Shown here: positions 1 through 7,782 of the stretch, piece by piece | Position numbering within the stretch: the stretch's first letter is position 1 | How the letters are laid out: every line of letters starts with the position of its first letter | Assembly (NCBI GenBank): GCA_012729315.1 | Contig: JAAYDI010000143.1 | Location: 1 to 58,718 of the forward strand | Direction of reading: 5' to 3' | DNA length: 58,718 nt | Source of the DNA: Planctomycetaceae bacterium | GTDB lineage: Bacteria; Planctomycetota; Planctomycetia; Pirellulales; Pirellulaceae | Position numbers and translations under genes: made by a program | The notes under the pieces: generated by a model | Seen by the model: only the letters and a program-made list of their open reading frames with translations | Database searches by the model: none | What the model was told of the DNA's origin: nothing

Positions 1-2
1 AG

Positions 3-70
3 GCGGGGTCCCAGATGTAATCTACAGAGGCGGGGTAGAAGGCGCACAGAGCGGCGGGGTACCGCGGGGT
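3..70. repeat. Four copies of the heptamer GCGGGGT
   Basis: The heptamer GCGGGGT occurs at 3, 30, 54 and 64 within the first 70 bases, in the same orientation. The spacing is irregular (27, 24 and 10 bases between starts), so this is a cluster of short direct repeats, not a clean tandem array. It lies just upstream of a LamG/PEP-CTERM gene that lacks a normal 5' end, so it may mark an old rearrangement. A role as a protein-binding cluster cannot be excluded. Confidence 0.4.
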
Positions 71-158
71 CAAATAATCCGATCCGTTGGCCGCTTAATC
101 CTGTCAGCTAATTTGCGCCGTCGCAGCCACGGGTTACATCGACCTGCCATTTCTGAAG

Positions 159-752
159 ATGGTCACCGGTAACTATACGCCTACGTCAAACTTCACATTG
201 GCGGCGTGGGTTAAGTATGCAACGTCCACTGAGCACCAGGAGGTCTTCAGCGCCTATGCCGCAACGCCCATCGAAACGAATCCGGACAAGATGACAATGT
301 GTGTGCATGCGGAAATACGGCCGGCTAACAACGACTATCGCTTCGTGCTGCGCGAGGGAAGTCAAGGAACGACTATTGCAGATCTGAAAGCAACTGGAAT
401 TGCCGCGGCAGATGAATGGCATCATCTCGCGATGACGTATGACCGCTCGCTGGACGCTGACCAGATGAAGGTCTATCTCGACGGCAACCCACTGGGGGCG
501 GTCACACCGGCAACGCTCTACGACATCGCCCCGTGGAACGAAGGCGCGCGCATTGGCGCGACGGCCGATAGTCGGGCTCGCCCATTCATTGGTATGCTGG
601 ACGAGTTTTATCTGTTCAACCGGACACTCGACGGAGACGAGATCGTCAACTTGAAGGACTTCGGCGTCGTGCCGGAGCCGAGCAGCCTGACGCTGTGTCT
701 TTTCGGGATGGTTGTGGGCGGTTACGCAATCTGGCGACGCCGCAGCGTTTAA
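159..752 (+). CDS. LamG-domain PEP-CTERM protein, 5'-truncated
   Basis: This is the C-terminal part of a secreted, cell-surface concanavalin-A-like (LamG, Laminin_G_3) protein. The LamG core is recognisable from FTLAAWVK near the start, through EWHHLAMTYD and KVYLDGN, to FIGMLDEFYLFNRTL. It is followed by the PEP-CTERM sorting tail: the VPEPSS motif, a hydrophobic segment and a terminal WRRRSV. PEP-CTERM tails are processed by exosortase in the envelope. The first ATG falls inside the LamG fold. The same frame is open upstream only to position 99, where coding-like residues (GYIDLP) precede the ATG, and an in-frame TAA stands at 96-98. No signal peptide is present. The gene is therefore probably a 5'-truncated or frameshifted remnant, or it uses a non-canonical start. 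The family call is good; whether the product is exported is doubtful. Confidence 0.7.
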   Translation: MVTGNYTPTSNFTLAAWVKYATSTEHQEVFSAYAATPIETNPDKMTMCVHAEIRPANNDYRFVLREGSQGTTIADLKATGIAAADEWHHLAMTYDRSLDADQMKVYLDGNPLGAVTPATLYDIAPWNEGARIGATADSRARPFIGMLDEFYLFNRTLDGDEIVNLKDFGVVPEPSSLTLCLFGMVVGGYAIWRRRSV

Positions 753-771
753 CGGCAACGTGCCGTATCAC

Positions 772-811
772 GACGTCAGGTTACAGAACAAGACGTCAGG
801 TTTCAGAACAA
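772..811. repeat. 20-bp tandem duplication
   Basis: Two adjacent 20-bp units differ at one base. Each begins GACGTCAGGTT and ends CAGAACAA. The duplication sits between the PEP-CTERM stop codon and the terminator hairpin. It probably arose by local slippage. No function is evident. Confidence 0.75.
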
Positions 812-813
812 CA

Positions 814-850
814 GGGGTGCCACCAGCCCATCGTGGTGGCACCCCTTATT
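814..850. terminator. Bidirectional intrinsic terminator
   Basis: A perfect 12-bp inverted repeat (GGGGTGCCACCA and TGGTGGCACCCC) surrounds an 8-base loop. It is followed on the plus strand by TTATTTGTT. On the minus strand the stem is followed by TGTTGTTC. It lies between two convergent genes and can serve both the PEP-CTERM gene and the reductase gene. Confidence 0.85.
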
Positions 851-928
851 TGTTCACTGCCACGTCTGAGATTCTGCCGGCCGGAGTGGAGTTCGGGCCA
901 GCAGAATCGAGATCGCGGCGGTGGGGCG

Positions 929-1639
929 TCAGGCTGGGTGGCGTGCCAGCGCAACGCGGGCCATGTGTTTGCCGAGGTTCTGTGCAGTCTGCACGCCGAA
1001 CTCGTCGTTGCTGATATCATCCTTGCCGTCGTTCCACAGCGTACCTCCGAAGTGGCTCATCGGCCGACCGTCGCCGATGACCAGCAGTTCGTGACACATG
1101 AGCGAAGCCTGCACGGAGCGAATGACCAGTTCCTGTCCGCCGTTGCGTGCGGCTCCCACGGCGACCACACCGGCTACTTTTCCCGACAGGGTGAAGTCGT
1201 TGCGGAACACGCCACAGCGTTCTATCAGTGCCTTGCAGAGCGCCGACATGTTGGCGTGGTACACGGGCGTTCCCACGACGATGGCGGCGAGCTGCGGATC
1301 TGACAACTTGGCTTCGACCTGCGGAAAATCATCCTGTTGGCCTGCCGGGACCGGCAGTTTCGCGGCCGGTTGCGTGGGGATGTTGAGTCCGGCCAATTCG
1401 ATTAGTTCGATCTCGATGCGTTCGGGCGCCACCGACCGGGCGGCGTCCAGGCACAGTTGCACCGCCTGAGCGGTAGTTTTGCCGGGCCGCAGGCTGCAGG
1501 CGATCCCGAGGATCTTGAGCCTCGCAGCGGCCGGCGCGGCTGCCGCGGCCGGTGTGGCCAGTGCGGACGCGGCCGCCAGCGACGCCGTTCCGGCTCCCAG
1601 GGTACTCACAAAACGGCGGCGCGATAGGTCGGTAGCCAT
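929..1639 (-). CDS. Tat-exported flavodoxin-fold NAD(P)H-dependent FMN reductase
   Basis: The product (236 aa) has an N-terminal twin-arginine signal (SRRRF at residues 6-10, then an Ala-rich hydrophobic stretch to about residue 40). A flavodoxin-like NADPH-dependent FMN reductase domain (PF03358-like) follows. Visible landmarks are the first strand and phosphate loop LKILGIACSLRPGKTT (41-56), the flavin-contacting GTPVYHANMS (123-132), and VGAARNGGQE (161-170), the usual third flavin loop. Such proteins bind FMN and reduce flavins or quinones with NAD(P)H. Export of the folded, cofactor-loaded protein by Tat fits the signal type. A strong ribosome binding site (AAGGAGAACGAG) directly precedes the ATG. 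The gene is alone in its orientation, converging on the 814-850 terminator. The substrate cannot be predicted. Confidence 0.85.
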   Translation of the reverse strand: MATDLSRRRFVSTLGAGTASLAAASALATPAAAAAPAAARLKILGIACSLRPGKTTAQAVQLCLDAARSVAPERIEIELIELAGLNIPTQPAAKLPVPAGQQDDFPQVEAKLSDPQLAAIVVGTPVYHANMSALCKALIERCGVFRNDFTLSGKVAGVVAVGAARNGGQELVIRSVQASLMCHELLVIGDGRPMSHFGGTLWNDGKDDISNDEFGVQTAQNLGKHMARVALARHPA

Positions 1640-2152
1640 CTCGTTCTCCTTCAGTCCAAGTGCAATCAGTCACAAGGTGCAATGTCGGCCAACACTCACA
1701 ATGCGTTCCCAGTCGACTGGGAGAGCCGGGCAATGCTGTCGGACGACGCGGCACGTCCGGCCTCGACGCCAACCGCCGGCTTGGCCACCATGATAGCACC
1801 TCATCGCCGGCTGGTGAGAACGCCACGGGAGCTTTTGCTTTACCCTCCAGAGCACGGGGCACCATCTCTCCCGCACTCCTCGAGCAAGCCAATCTTCCTG
1901 TCCAGTGAGCGTGTGGCACGGCCTACTTGTTGGCCGTGCGAAGTGGCAAGCGTCCGGCCTGTTCCGTGTGCTTCGTGTAGCACGGCTAACAGGTAAGCCG
2001 GTCCACCTGGCATTGTCAGTGCGTCACACGCGCGGTTATCCTGCCCGGTTCGGCAGCCGGCGGTGAACAGTTCGCATGGTGTTCGATCGTCCGGGTCGCA
2101 ATCGCGCTGCCTGCGTGGCTGGAAGCATCCGTTCGCGACGGGATCGGAGTAG
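1640..2152. other. Intergenic region with two short hairpins
   Basis: No gene is supported in these 513 bp between divergent genes. A perfect 8-bp hairpin, GCACGGCC / GGCCGTGC, lies at 1916-1939 with an 8-base loop. A second related hairpin, CGGCT / AGCCG, lies at 1983-2000, also with an 8-base loop; both contain GCACGGC. They look like diverged copies of a small palindromic element. The sequence before mntP does not resemble the manganese-sensing yybP-ykoY riboswitch. Confidence 0.5.
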
Positions 2153-2713
2153 ATGAGCTGGATCACGGTTCTCGGAATCTCGCTGGGGCTGGCGATGGAC
2201 GCGTTCGCGGTGGCCATCGCGTCCGGATTGAAGCTCCGCCACACCACGCCCCGCCACGTGTTCCGACTGTCGTTCCATTTCGGCCTGTTTCAGTTCCTGA
2301 TGCCGCTCATCGGTTGGCACATCGGCGCGCAGGTGGCGTCGTTCGTCGACACGTTCGACCATTGGGTCGCGTTCGCGCTGCTGTCTTACGTGGGGGGCCG
2401 CATGCTGTGTGGCACTGATACGGTGAACGATACGCCTGTCAGCGCCGACCCCACTCGCGGCATGTCGCTGGTGACGCTCTCGGTAGCCACCAGCATTGAC
2501 GCGTTGGCCGCCGGACTGGGTCTGGCCTTGCTGGGGGAAGCGATCTGGATTCCGAGTCTGACGATTGGGGTCGTGACGGCCGTCCTGACCGGCATTGGCA
2601 TCACCTTCGGTTCGCGTCTCGGCAGTCGTTGGGGGCGGCGCGCGGAGGTGCTCGGTGGTGGCGTGCTGATTCTGATCGGCCTGCGAATCGTGGTGTCGCA
2701 CCTGACCGCCTGA
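2153..2713 (+). CDS. mntP: Putative manganese efflux pump MntP
   Basis: The product (186 aa) has the length and six-helix pattern of the MntP (DUF204) family of inner-membrane manganese exporters, which protect cells from Mn(II) excess. The two-fold repeat is clear: the first half carries GLAMDAFAVAIASG with Asp16, and the second half carries VATSIDALAAGLGLA with Asp116. These two membrane-embedded acidic residues are hallmarks of the family. A weak Shine-Dalgarno sequence (GGAG) lies about 8 bases before the ATG. The gene stands alone, convergent with the HEAT-repeat gene. No manganese riboswitch is seen upstream. Transport of manganese rather than another divalent cation is inferred from the family. 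Confidence 0.92.
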   Translation: MSWITVLGISLGLAMDAFAVAIASGLKLRHTTPRHVFRLSFHFGLFQFLMPLIGWHIGAQVASFVDTFDHWVAFALLSYVGGRMLCGTDTVNDTPVSADPTRGMSLVTLSVATSIDALAAGLGLALLGEAIWIPSLTIGVVTAVLTGIGITFGSRLGSRWGRRAEVLGGGVLILIGLRIVVSHLTA

Positions 2714-2763
2714 CCGCCACGGCGGCGGCAGACCACAGCGCAGCCGGGCGGACACACGAAAGA

Positions 2764-2800
2764 ACGGCGCCGGCCCGGCATCCTGCCGGCCGGTCGCCGT
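2764..2800. terminator. GC-rich hairpin between convergent genes
   Basis: The outer arms ACGGCG and CGCCGT enclose a second CCGGC / GCCGG pairing. The hairpin lies between the mntP stop and the HEAT-repeat gene stop. No T-tract follows on either strand, so it is a terminator candidate by position and stem only. Confidence 0.35.
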
Positions 2801-2947
2801 AGTGTCTCCACCATATTCCCCGCCTCATTCCCCGCCTCCGCGTCTCGCGCGGCGGCGGGAACTGTGTGGCTCGCGTTCGCCCCGACGCGTGCGCGTCCGT
2901 GCGCGGCGTGCAGGGCGGGTCACCCGGGAATCCCTTCCCGACGGGCT

Positions 2948-4921
2948 CTAACGTTTCGCCTGCTCAGCCAGGGCCTTGGCGCGGTCGACCACCTCGGGCG
3001 TGCCGCCGGCGGCCACGACCTGCTGCATGGCCTGAGCCACTGCAGCCTTATCGGCATCGATGACCTTCTCGGCGATCACGACGGCCACGCGTCCCGCCTC
3101 GTCTTTCAATGACGGCCGCTCAAGGAGCGAGACAGCCAGGGGCAGAGCCGGGGCTATCGGATTGAGTTCCAGCACCTGCAGCACCAGCGTGCGTTCTTCA
3201 TCCCGCTGGCAGACGGGCAGCGCCTTCTGGCACATCTCCACGCGCGTTTCAGGGCGGAGTTCGATCTGCTTGGCGATCCGCAGGTACCCGCGCAAGGCAC
3301 GGATCTTGTACTTCTGTTCGCTGACCGATTTGGCCACGTCCAGCAGCACCGGTCCCGCATCGGTCGTCATCCACTCGCCCAGCAGGCGGCTCGACGTCTC
3401 TTTGAGGTCCGTGTTGCCTTCCTTGGCGGCGGCCGCCAGTGCGCCGAGCGCTTGGGGGCCGCCCATGGCGCCGAGCACTTCGATGATCGCCACCTGCGCG
3501 GTCGACGGCGCCTGATGCATCGCGCCGATGAGCAGGTTGGCGCAAGCTTCGCGGTCGGGCATCCGCACGCAGGCGGTCAGCAGTGCCTGCTTGGCGTCGG
3601 CGGCCTCATTCGGATAGGGTGTCTTGACGACGCGGGTGATCAGCACGGGCAGGTCGTTGGCGGTGACGGTGGCGCCCAGCGCCGCGAGGGCAGCGGTGCG
3701 CACGTCAGCGCTGGCGTCGTCGATGGCGGTCAGCAGCGCGGGGACGGCCGCGACGATGCGTCGCTGCTCGGCAGCGGCGATCAAGGCCAGGCGCGCCTTG
3801 CCTTCCGCCTGGGACAAACGTGTCACGAGTTCCGCATCGACGTTGTCACCGGGGAGGGCCTGCAGCGCTTCGCGGGCCGCCTGCGCTACCTCCGCATCAT
3901 CGGCCGCCGCGATTTCCAGCAGGGTGCCAATGCACGCGGCATCGCCCAGGCGGGGCACGACCCCCAGCGCCGCGATGCGGGTTACTGCCGGGCCGCTCTT
4001 GGCGGCTTCCAGCACGGCCGGCAGCGCCGCGGCATCGCCCCGGTCGGCCAGCGCCAGCAGCAGCAACGGCTGGCGTTCGGGGGCGACCTTCTGGAGTTCC
4101 GCCACCAGCGTCGCCGTCACGTCGCTGCCCGGCAACTCGCGCGCCGTCGACAGGCCGATGCCGAACAGCGCCCGGTCGGCCGACTCGAGCTGTTCGACCA
4201 GCAGTGGCAGGCCGTCTGCGCCGCGCGCGACGATGGCGCCGCGGGTCGCCTCGAGGATGCGGGTCGGTGGAATCTCGGCAGTCGTGCGCACTTTGTCGTA
4301 GAGGCTGGCCGCCGCGGCACCGTCGCCGGCCGCCAGCAGCTGCTCGGCACAGTACACGCAACCTTCGGCGACGGCTCCCCGCACAGCTGCGGGCGCGCTG
4401 GTTAGCGCCTGTTCGAGCACCGTGGTGGCTGCCGCATTGCCAATCCGGCCGAGCGCGACCGCGGCCGCCGTGGCGACTTCCAGATCGGCATCCGTCAGCC
4501 GCGGTGCCAGGCTATCGACCGCCTGGCCATCGCGGCGGACGCCAATCGAGTTGATCACGCCGACCAGCAGCCGCCCCTCCAGCTTGCCCAGCGCCTCGCG
4601 CAGGGCTGCGTCGGCAGCGGGGCCGGGAATCGCTTCCAGCGGGAGGCGGGCCCAGGAGGACAGTTCTTTGTCGGGCAGCAGGGCGGCCAGCGCCGGCACC
4701 GCCTGGCCGGTGCCATAAACGACCAGACGCTTGCAGGTCATCGCCTTCTCGGCCGGATCCGCAGCGGACTCCAGTACGCGGATCAACTGGTCTTCCGATA
4801 CGGGCGTTGCATTCGCGTCCTCGGCAGCACGCGCCGGCAGCGTATAGAGCGCGGCGACCGCCCCGATCAGCAGAACAAGGCTGGCATGAAAACGAAGCTT
4901 GGACATATTGAGTTTCTCCAT
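2948..4921 (-). CDS. Secreted HEAT-repeat protein
   Basis: The protein (657 aa) has a signal peptide (hydrophobic core SLVLLIGAVAALYTL, likely cleaved after LPARA). The rest is built of alanine-rich helical pairs of HEAT / PBS-lyase type. Recurrent signatures include AAAVALGRIGN, RIAALGVVPRLGD, VRTAALAALGA and AIIEVLGAMGG. It is a periplasmic or surface scaffold for protein-protein contacts; no catalytic residues are seen. It starts 108 bp after the stop of the Gfo/Idh/MocA gene on the same strand, so the two are probably co-transcribed and may act on the same substrate complex. Translation could start at the first ATG or at a second ATG 15 bases downstream; the latter has GGAG at about 8 bases and gives a more typical signal peptide. 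Confidence 0.85.
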   Translation of the reverse strand: MEKLNMSKLRFHASLVLLIGAVAALYTLPARAAEDANATPVSEDQLIRVLESAADPAEKAMTCKRLVVYGTGQAVPALAALLPDKELSSWARLPLEAIPGPAADAALREALGKLEGRLLVGVINSIGVRRDGQAVDSLAPRLTDADLEVATAAAVALGRIGNAAATTVLEQALTSAPAAVRGAVAEGCVYCAEQLLAAGDGAAAASLYDKVRTTAEIPPTRILEATRGAIVARGADGLPLLVEQLESADRALFGIGLSTARELPGSDVTATLVAELQKVAPERQPLLLLALADRGDAAALPAVLEAAKSGPAVTRIAALGVVPRLGDAACIGTLLEIAAADDAEVAQAAREALQALPGDNVDAELVTRLSQAEGKARLALIAAAEQRRIVAAVPALLTAIDDASADVRTAALAALGATVTANDLPVLITRVVKTPYPNEAADAKQALLTACVRMPDREACANLLIGAMHQAPSTAQVAIIEVLGAMGGPQALGALAAAAKEGNTDLKETSSRLLGEWMTTDAGPVLLDVAKSVSEQKYKIRALRGYLRIAKQIELRPETRVEMCQKALPVCQRDEERTLVLQVLELNPIAPALPLAVSLLERPSLKDEAGRVAVVIAEKVIDADKAAVAQAMQQVVAAGGTPEVVDRAKALAEQAKR

Positions 4922-5029
4922 AACATCAGGCTCCGCGAGGCAGCCTGCAGAAGGGACATATCACAGATCAGATCCGGTTCTCCTGCTATGGCGACCCAAG
5001 GGCAAGTGCGTGCCAGGCCGCCCACATCA

Positions 5030-6322
5030 TCAGATGCGCCACGGGTCGCGGAGCGCTTCGCCGCGCAGCCGATTCGCCTGCTCGTCGCCAATGAACTCGT
5101 TCTTCTGCGGATCGTATCTCAGCGGGCGGTTGAGGAATGCAGTGATACCGGCCGCATGGCAGGTGATGTGCGAGTAGCACGCCACGTCGGCGTTGGCCAG
5201 CGGCTTGCCGCGCGACTTGACGCAGTTGAGGAAATCGCGCACATGGAAGGTCGCCGGGTAACCGCCGATCTCCTCGACCTTCCGCCCGGCCTGCAGCGCG
5301 GGTGAGCTGAGCACGAACTTGCCGCTGTCGCCAGTCTCGATCCAGCCCTGATCCCCTTCAAACCGCACGGGGCACGAACCGAGCGGCAGCCAGCCTTCGT
5401 TGCGCAGCACCAGCGTCACACCGTTGGCGTAGCGGGCCACCATCGTGCCGTTCTCCGGCGGATCGTATTCCACCGGCGCCGTGTCGTCCGAGTTGTTCGC
5501 CCACTGGCAAAGATCGACGCAGTGCGAGCCCCACTCGAGCACGCCGCCGCCCACCAGCCCCCCCCCTTTCTCGAAGTTGAAGCCGTCGTTGAGAATCTCC
5601 CGGTTAAACGGTCGCCACGCGGCCGGGCCGAGGTAGAGGTCCCAGTCCGCTTCTTCCCGCGGCGGTTCCGGTTCCGCAGGTTTCCAGCCGCTGCTGGCCG
5701 TGGCCATGCCGGCCGGGTGGGCATAGATCGTGTGCAGCTTGCCCAGTTTGCCGGTGCGTGCCAGTTCACAGGCAAAGGCGAAGTGCGGCAGGTTGCGGCG
5801 TTGCGTGCCGGCCTGGAATACACGTCCGGTGCGGCGCATGATCGCTGCCAGTTCCAGGCTCTCTGTGATGTTCTTGGTGCAGGGCTTCTCGCAGTAGACA
5901 TCCTTGCCGGCGCGAGCTGCCAGGGCCGATGCCGCTGCGTGCCAGTTGGGGCCCGTCGCGATCAGCACCGCGTCGATGTCGTCGCGCGCCAACAGGTCGC
6001 GCAGGTCCCGATATGTGGCGCAGTCCTGATTTCCGTTCTTGTCATCGACCATCTTCTTGGCCGCTTCACGTCGGGCCGCTTTGGCATCGGCGATGGCAAC
6101 ATACTGCACGTCGGGCTGCTGCAGGAAGCAATCGAGATCGTAAGTGCCTCGATTGCCAATACCGATGCCCCCCATGACGATCCGCTCGCTCGGTGCCACG
6201 GCACCGTCGCGTCCGAGGGCGGTGGCCGCAATCACCTGCGGCGCGATCAACAGCGTGCTGGCTTTGAGAGTCGTCTTGAGAAATCGACGGCGCCCGTGGC
6301 GGCGTTCGGATTCGGACATCAT
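5030..6322 (-). CDS. Tat-exported Gfo/Idh/MocA family oxidoreductase
   Basis: The protein (430 aa) begins with a twin-arginine signal (RRRFLK at 11-16). A Rossmann domain follows with the dinucleotide loop GGIGIGNRG (51-59) and the EKP motif (145-147) that supplies the conserved lysine of this family. The C-terminal half contains a glycine-rich stretch leading to GSHCVDLCQWA, seen in the planctomycete/Bacteroidetes-type Gfo/Idh/MocA proteins. These use a tightly bound NAD(P) to oxidise or epimerise sugars, or to cleave glycosides by redox chemistry. It is first in a probable two-gene operon with the HEAT-repeat gene. It is one of three exported paralogues here. The sugar substrate cannot be read from sequence. 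Confidence 0.88.
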   Translation of the reverse strand: MMSESERRHGRRRFLKTTLKASTLLIAPQVIAATALGRDGAVAPSERIVMGGIGIGNRGTYDLDCFLQQPDVQYVAIADAKAARREAAKKMVDDKNGNQDCATYRDLRDLLARDDIDAVLIATGPNWHAAASALAARAGKDVYCEKPCTKNITESLELAAIMRRTGRVFQAGTQRRNLPHFAFACELARTGKLGKLHTIYAHPAGMATASSGWKPAEPEPPREEADWDLYLGPAAWRPFNREILNDGFNFEKGGGLVGGGVLEWGSHCVDLCQWANNSDDTAPVEYDPPENGTMVARYANGVTLVLRNEGWLPLGSCPVRFEGDQGWIETGDSGKFVLSSPALQAGRKVEEIGGYPATFHVRDFLNCVKSRGKPLANADVACYSHITCHAAGITAFLNRPLRYDPQKNEFIGDEQANRLRGEALRDPWRI

Positions 6323-6507
6323 GCATCTCCTATCAGGTTGACGGTCCAGGTTCCGACTTGGATCATGTTCCAGCCGTGTGCGCCGGAGGACTTCCCGACG
6401 GCACTCCGGAACACGGCACCGGCGTGATCCTGCGGTGAACTTCCTATTCTCGCGGCCATCGTGGCACGGGCCAAGCGGGGGTCCCTGGTGCCTGGGTGTT
6501 TTTCCAC

Positions 6508-6546
6508 CCGCTCACCGCAACCGCTCACCGCACCCGCTCACCGCGC
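6508..6546. repeat. 13-bp tandem repeat, three copies
   Basis: Three consecutive 13-bp units read CCGCTCACCGCAA, CCGCTCACCGCAC and CCGCTCACCGCGC. They touch the stop codon of the upstream minus-strand gene and fill part of the gap before the Gfo/Idh/MocA gene. This looks like local slippage; no function is evident. Confidence 0.7.
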
Positions 6547-7175
6547 TACTCGAGACGTTCACCCCGGATGGTCACTGTCACCTGCGTGAGCGACTGCCGC
6601 GACCGGTCGTAGAGCGCGTACACTTTCAGCCACCGGGTGACCACCGCGCTGTGCGTGGGCAGCGTATCGAGTGTGGCTTCCAGCAGGATGTGCTGGCCCG
6701 CGGGATCGAGGCGTTGGGGTCTGAGTTCGATCGGGCCGATCGCGGGCACGCGAACGTACTGCTGCATCTGCGGCAGCGCCCACCGCGACAGGGCCCGGAC
6801 CTGTGCCGGGGTGATCTGCGGGGCGATTTCGGGCGTCAGGCGACGCCACGCTGCGTCGATGTGTTGGAGATCGTCACGGTACTGGCGGCTGAGGGCCTCC
6901 GTCCACGGCTGATCGGACCACGGGCGGTCCAGGAGGGGCACGTTCTGCATCTCGGGCACGAAGGTGAGCCAGGCGGGAGCCGGCACGGGCGTCGCCGCGT
7001 GGCAGGGTGCCGCTGGCCTGGCCAACGGCCGGTAGAGACGCTGGCAAAACGGCGATTTGCGCAGCAGCACGGCCTCCGCCGCGCCGGCGCGGGCATGCAC
7101 CCCGGCGATTCCGCAGGTGATGACCAGCGTCCACAGGCACGCCTCGCGAATGACTCTGGCTGCTCGGTACATCAT
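6546..7175 (-). CDS. Secreted hypothetical protein
   Basis: I do not recognise a family. The chosen ATG gives 209 residues with a good signal peptide (ACLWTLVITCGIAGVHARAGA, cleavage near AGA-AEA) and is preceded by AGGAA about 12 bases upstream. Longer readings extend into an unconvincing cysteine-rich stretch. The mature protein is Pro/Arg/Gln-rich. A helical middle section (TEALSRQYRDDLQHIDAAWRR) is followed by a beta-rich C-terminus ending in STVT-like strands (SLTQVTVTIRGERLE), which may be a small binding domain. It lies upstream of the Gfo/Idh/MocA gene on the same strand with a 223-bp gap, so co-transcription is possible but not certain. Confidence 0.6.
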   Translation of the reverse strand: MMYRAARVIREACLWTLVITCGIAGVHARAGAAEAVLLRKSPFCQRLYRPLARPAAPCHAATPVPAPAWLTFVPEMQNVPLLDRPWSDQPWTEALSRQYRDDLQHIDAAWRRLTPEIAPQITPAQVRALSRWALPQMQQYVRVPAIGPIELRPQRLDPAGQHILLEATLDTLPTHSAVVTRWLKVYALYDRSRQSLTQVTVTIRGERLE

Positions 7176-7489
7176 GGTGGCTGCGATTCCTATGCTGAGA
7201 CATGGCCAACCCCGTTCACAGAACAGCCACGCGTGACAGGTGCCGCCGTTGGGGACGACCGCACATCGCTGATGAACACCGTGAAACCCACGAACACGGA
7301 TTATAGCATAGGCGGCCCGCCTGCGACCTGTGGACGCCTGCAATCCGTGCCGGCCGAACCGCGGATCAGGCGTGCCGGATCACGTCCAACACGGTGGGCG
7401 ACTCCGCGCCGTGAAGGACGTGATGCCGCGCGGTACGCGGCAGCGCGAGAGTGTTTTTCCAAATCTGCAAAAAAAGGCGCCGGTTGGTC

Positions 7490-7517
7490 TTGTATTTATC
7501 CGGTTCCCGTGTTTAAT
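7490..7517 (+). promoter_or_regulatory. Possible sigma-70 promoter of the aminomutase operon
   Basis: TTGTAT and TTTAAT are separated by 16 bases in the most AT-rich patch of the divergent region. Initiation here would give a leader of about 260 nt containing both hairpins. The match is moderate and unsupported by comparison. Confidence 0.28.
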
Positions 7518-7767
7518 TCTCGCGGTGACAGCGTCGTTTGCATGCAAACGGCAAGCGTCCACAGGACTGTGGGACGTTGACCAAATTCATCGGAATACCA
7601 GGGCCAAGCCGAAGGGAGTCAGTCAGCTTGGCCGATAGATGTGTTTGACTCCACCACAAGTTGTCCAAGTCGACAACACCTGTGCCTTCCGTGGGAATGG
7701 CGGCCGTTCGCCAGACGGCCTACCAGGAACAGCAGTCTCCAGGATGTTGGCGGTGGACCTCACCCCG

Positions 7768-7774
7768 AAAGGAA
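7768..7774 (+). promoter_or_regulatory. Ribosome binding site fixing the aminomutase start
   Basis: AAAGGAA lies 8 bases before the ATG at 7783. It supports the long N-terminal extension of the aminomutase being translated rather than an internal start nearer the conserved domain. Confidence 0.6.
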
Positions 7775-7782
7775 TCCGGTAA

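Larger units (their letters stand above)
7176..7782. other. Divergent intergenic region and leader of the aminomutase operon
   Basis: No gene is supported in these 607 bp. The distal half is unusually AT-rich for this genome (around 7451-7520). The proximal part, which would be an untranslated leader, carries a perfect 8-bp hairpin GGCCAAGC / GCTTGGCC (7602-7633). A second hairpin GTTGTC / GACAAC follows (7660-7677). These could be control elements of the operon that starts at 7783, but no known riboswitch or attenuator class is recognised. Confidence 0.45.

Noticed and set aside
1990-2152. Manganese (yybP-ykoY) riboswitch before mntP
   Set aside because: This leader class often precedes mntP genes, but its conserved loop sequences are not seen here.
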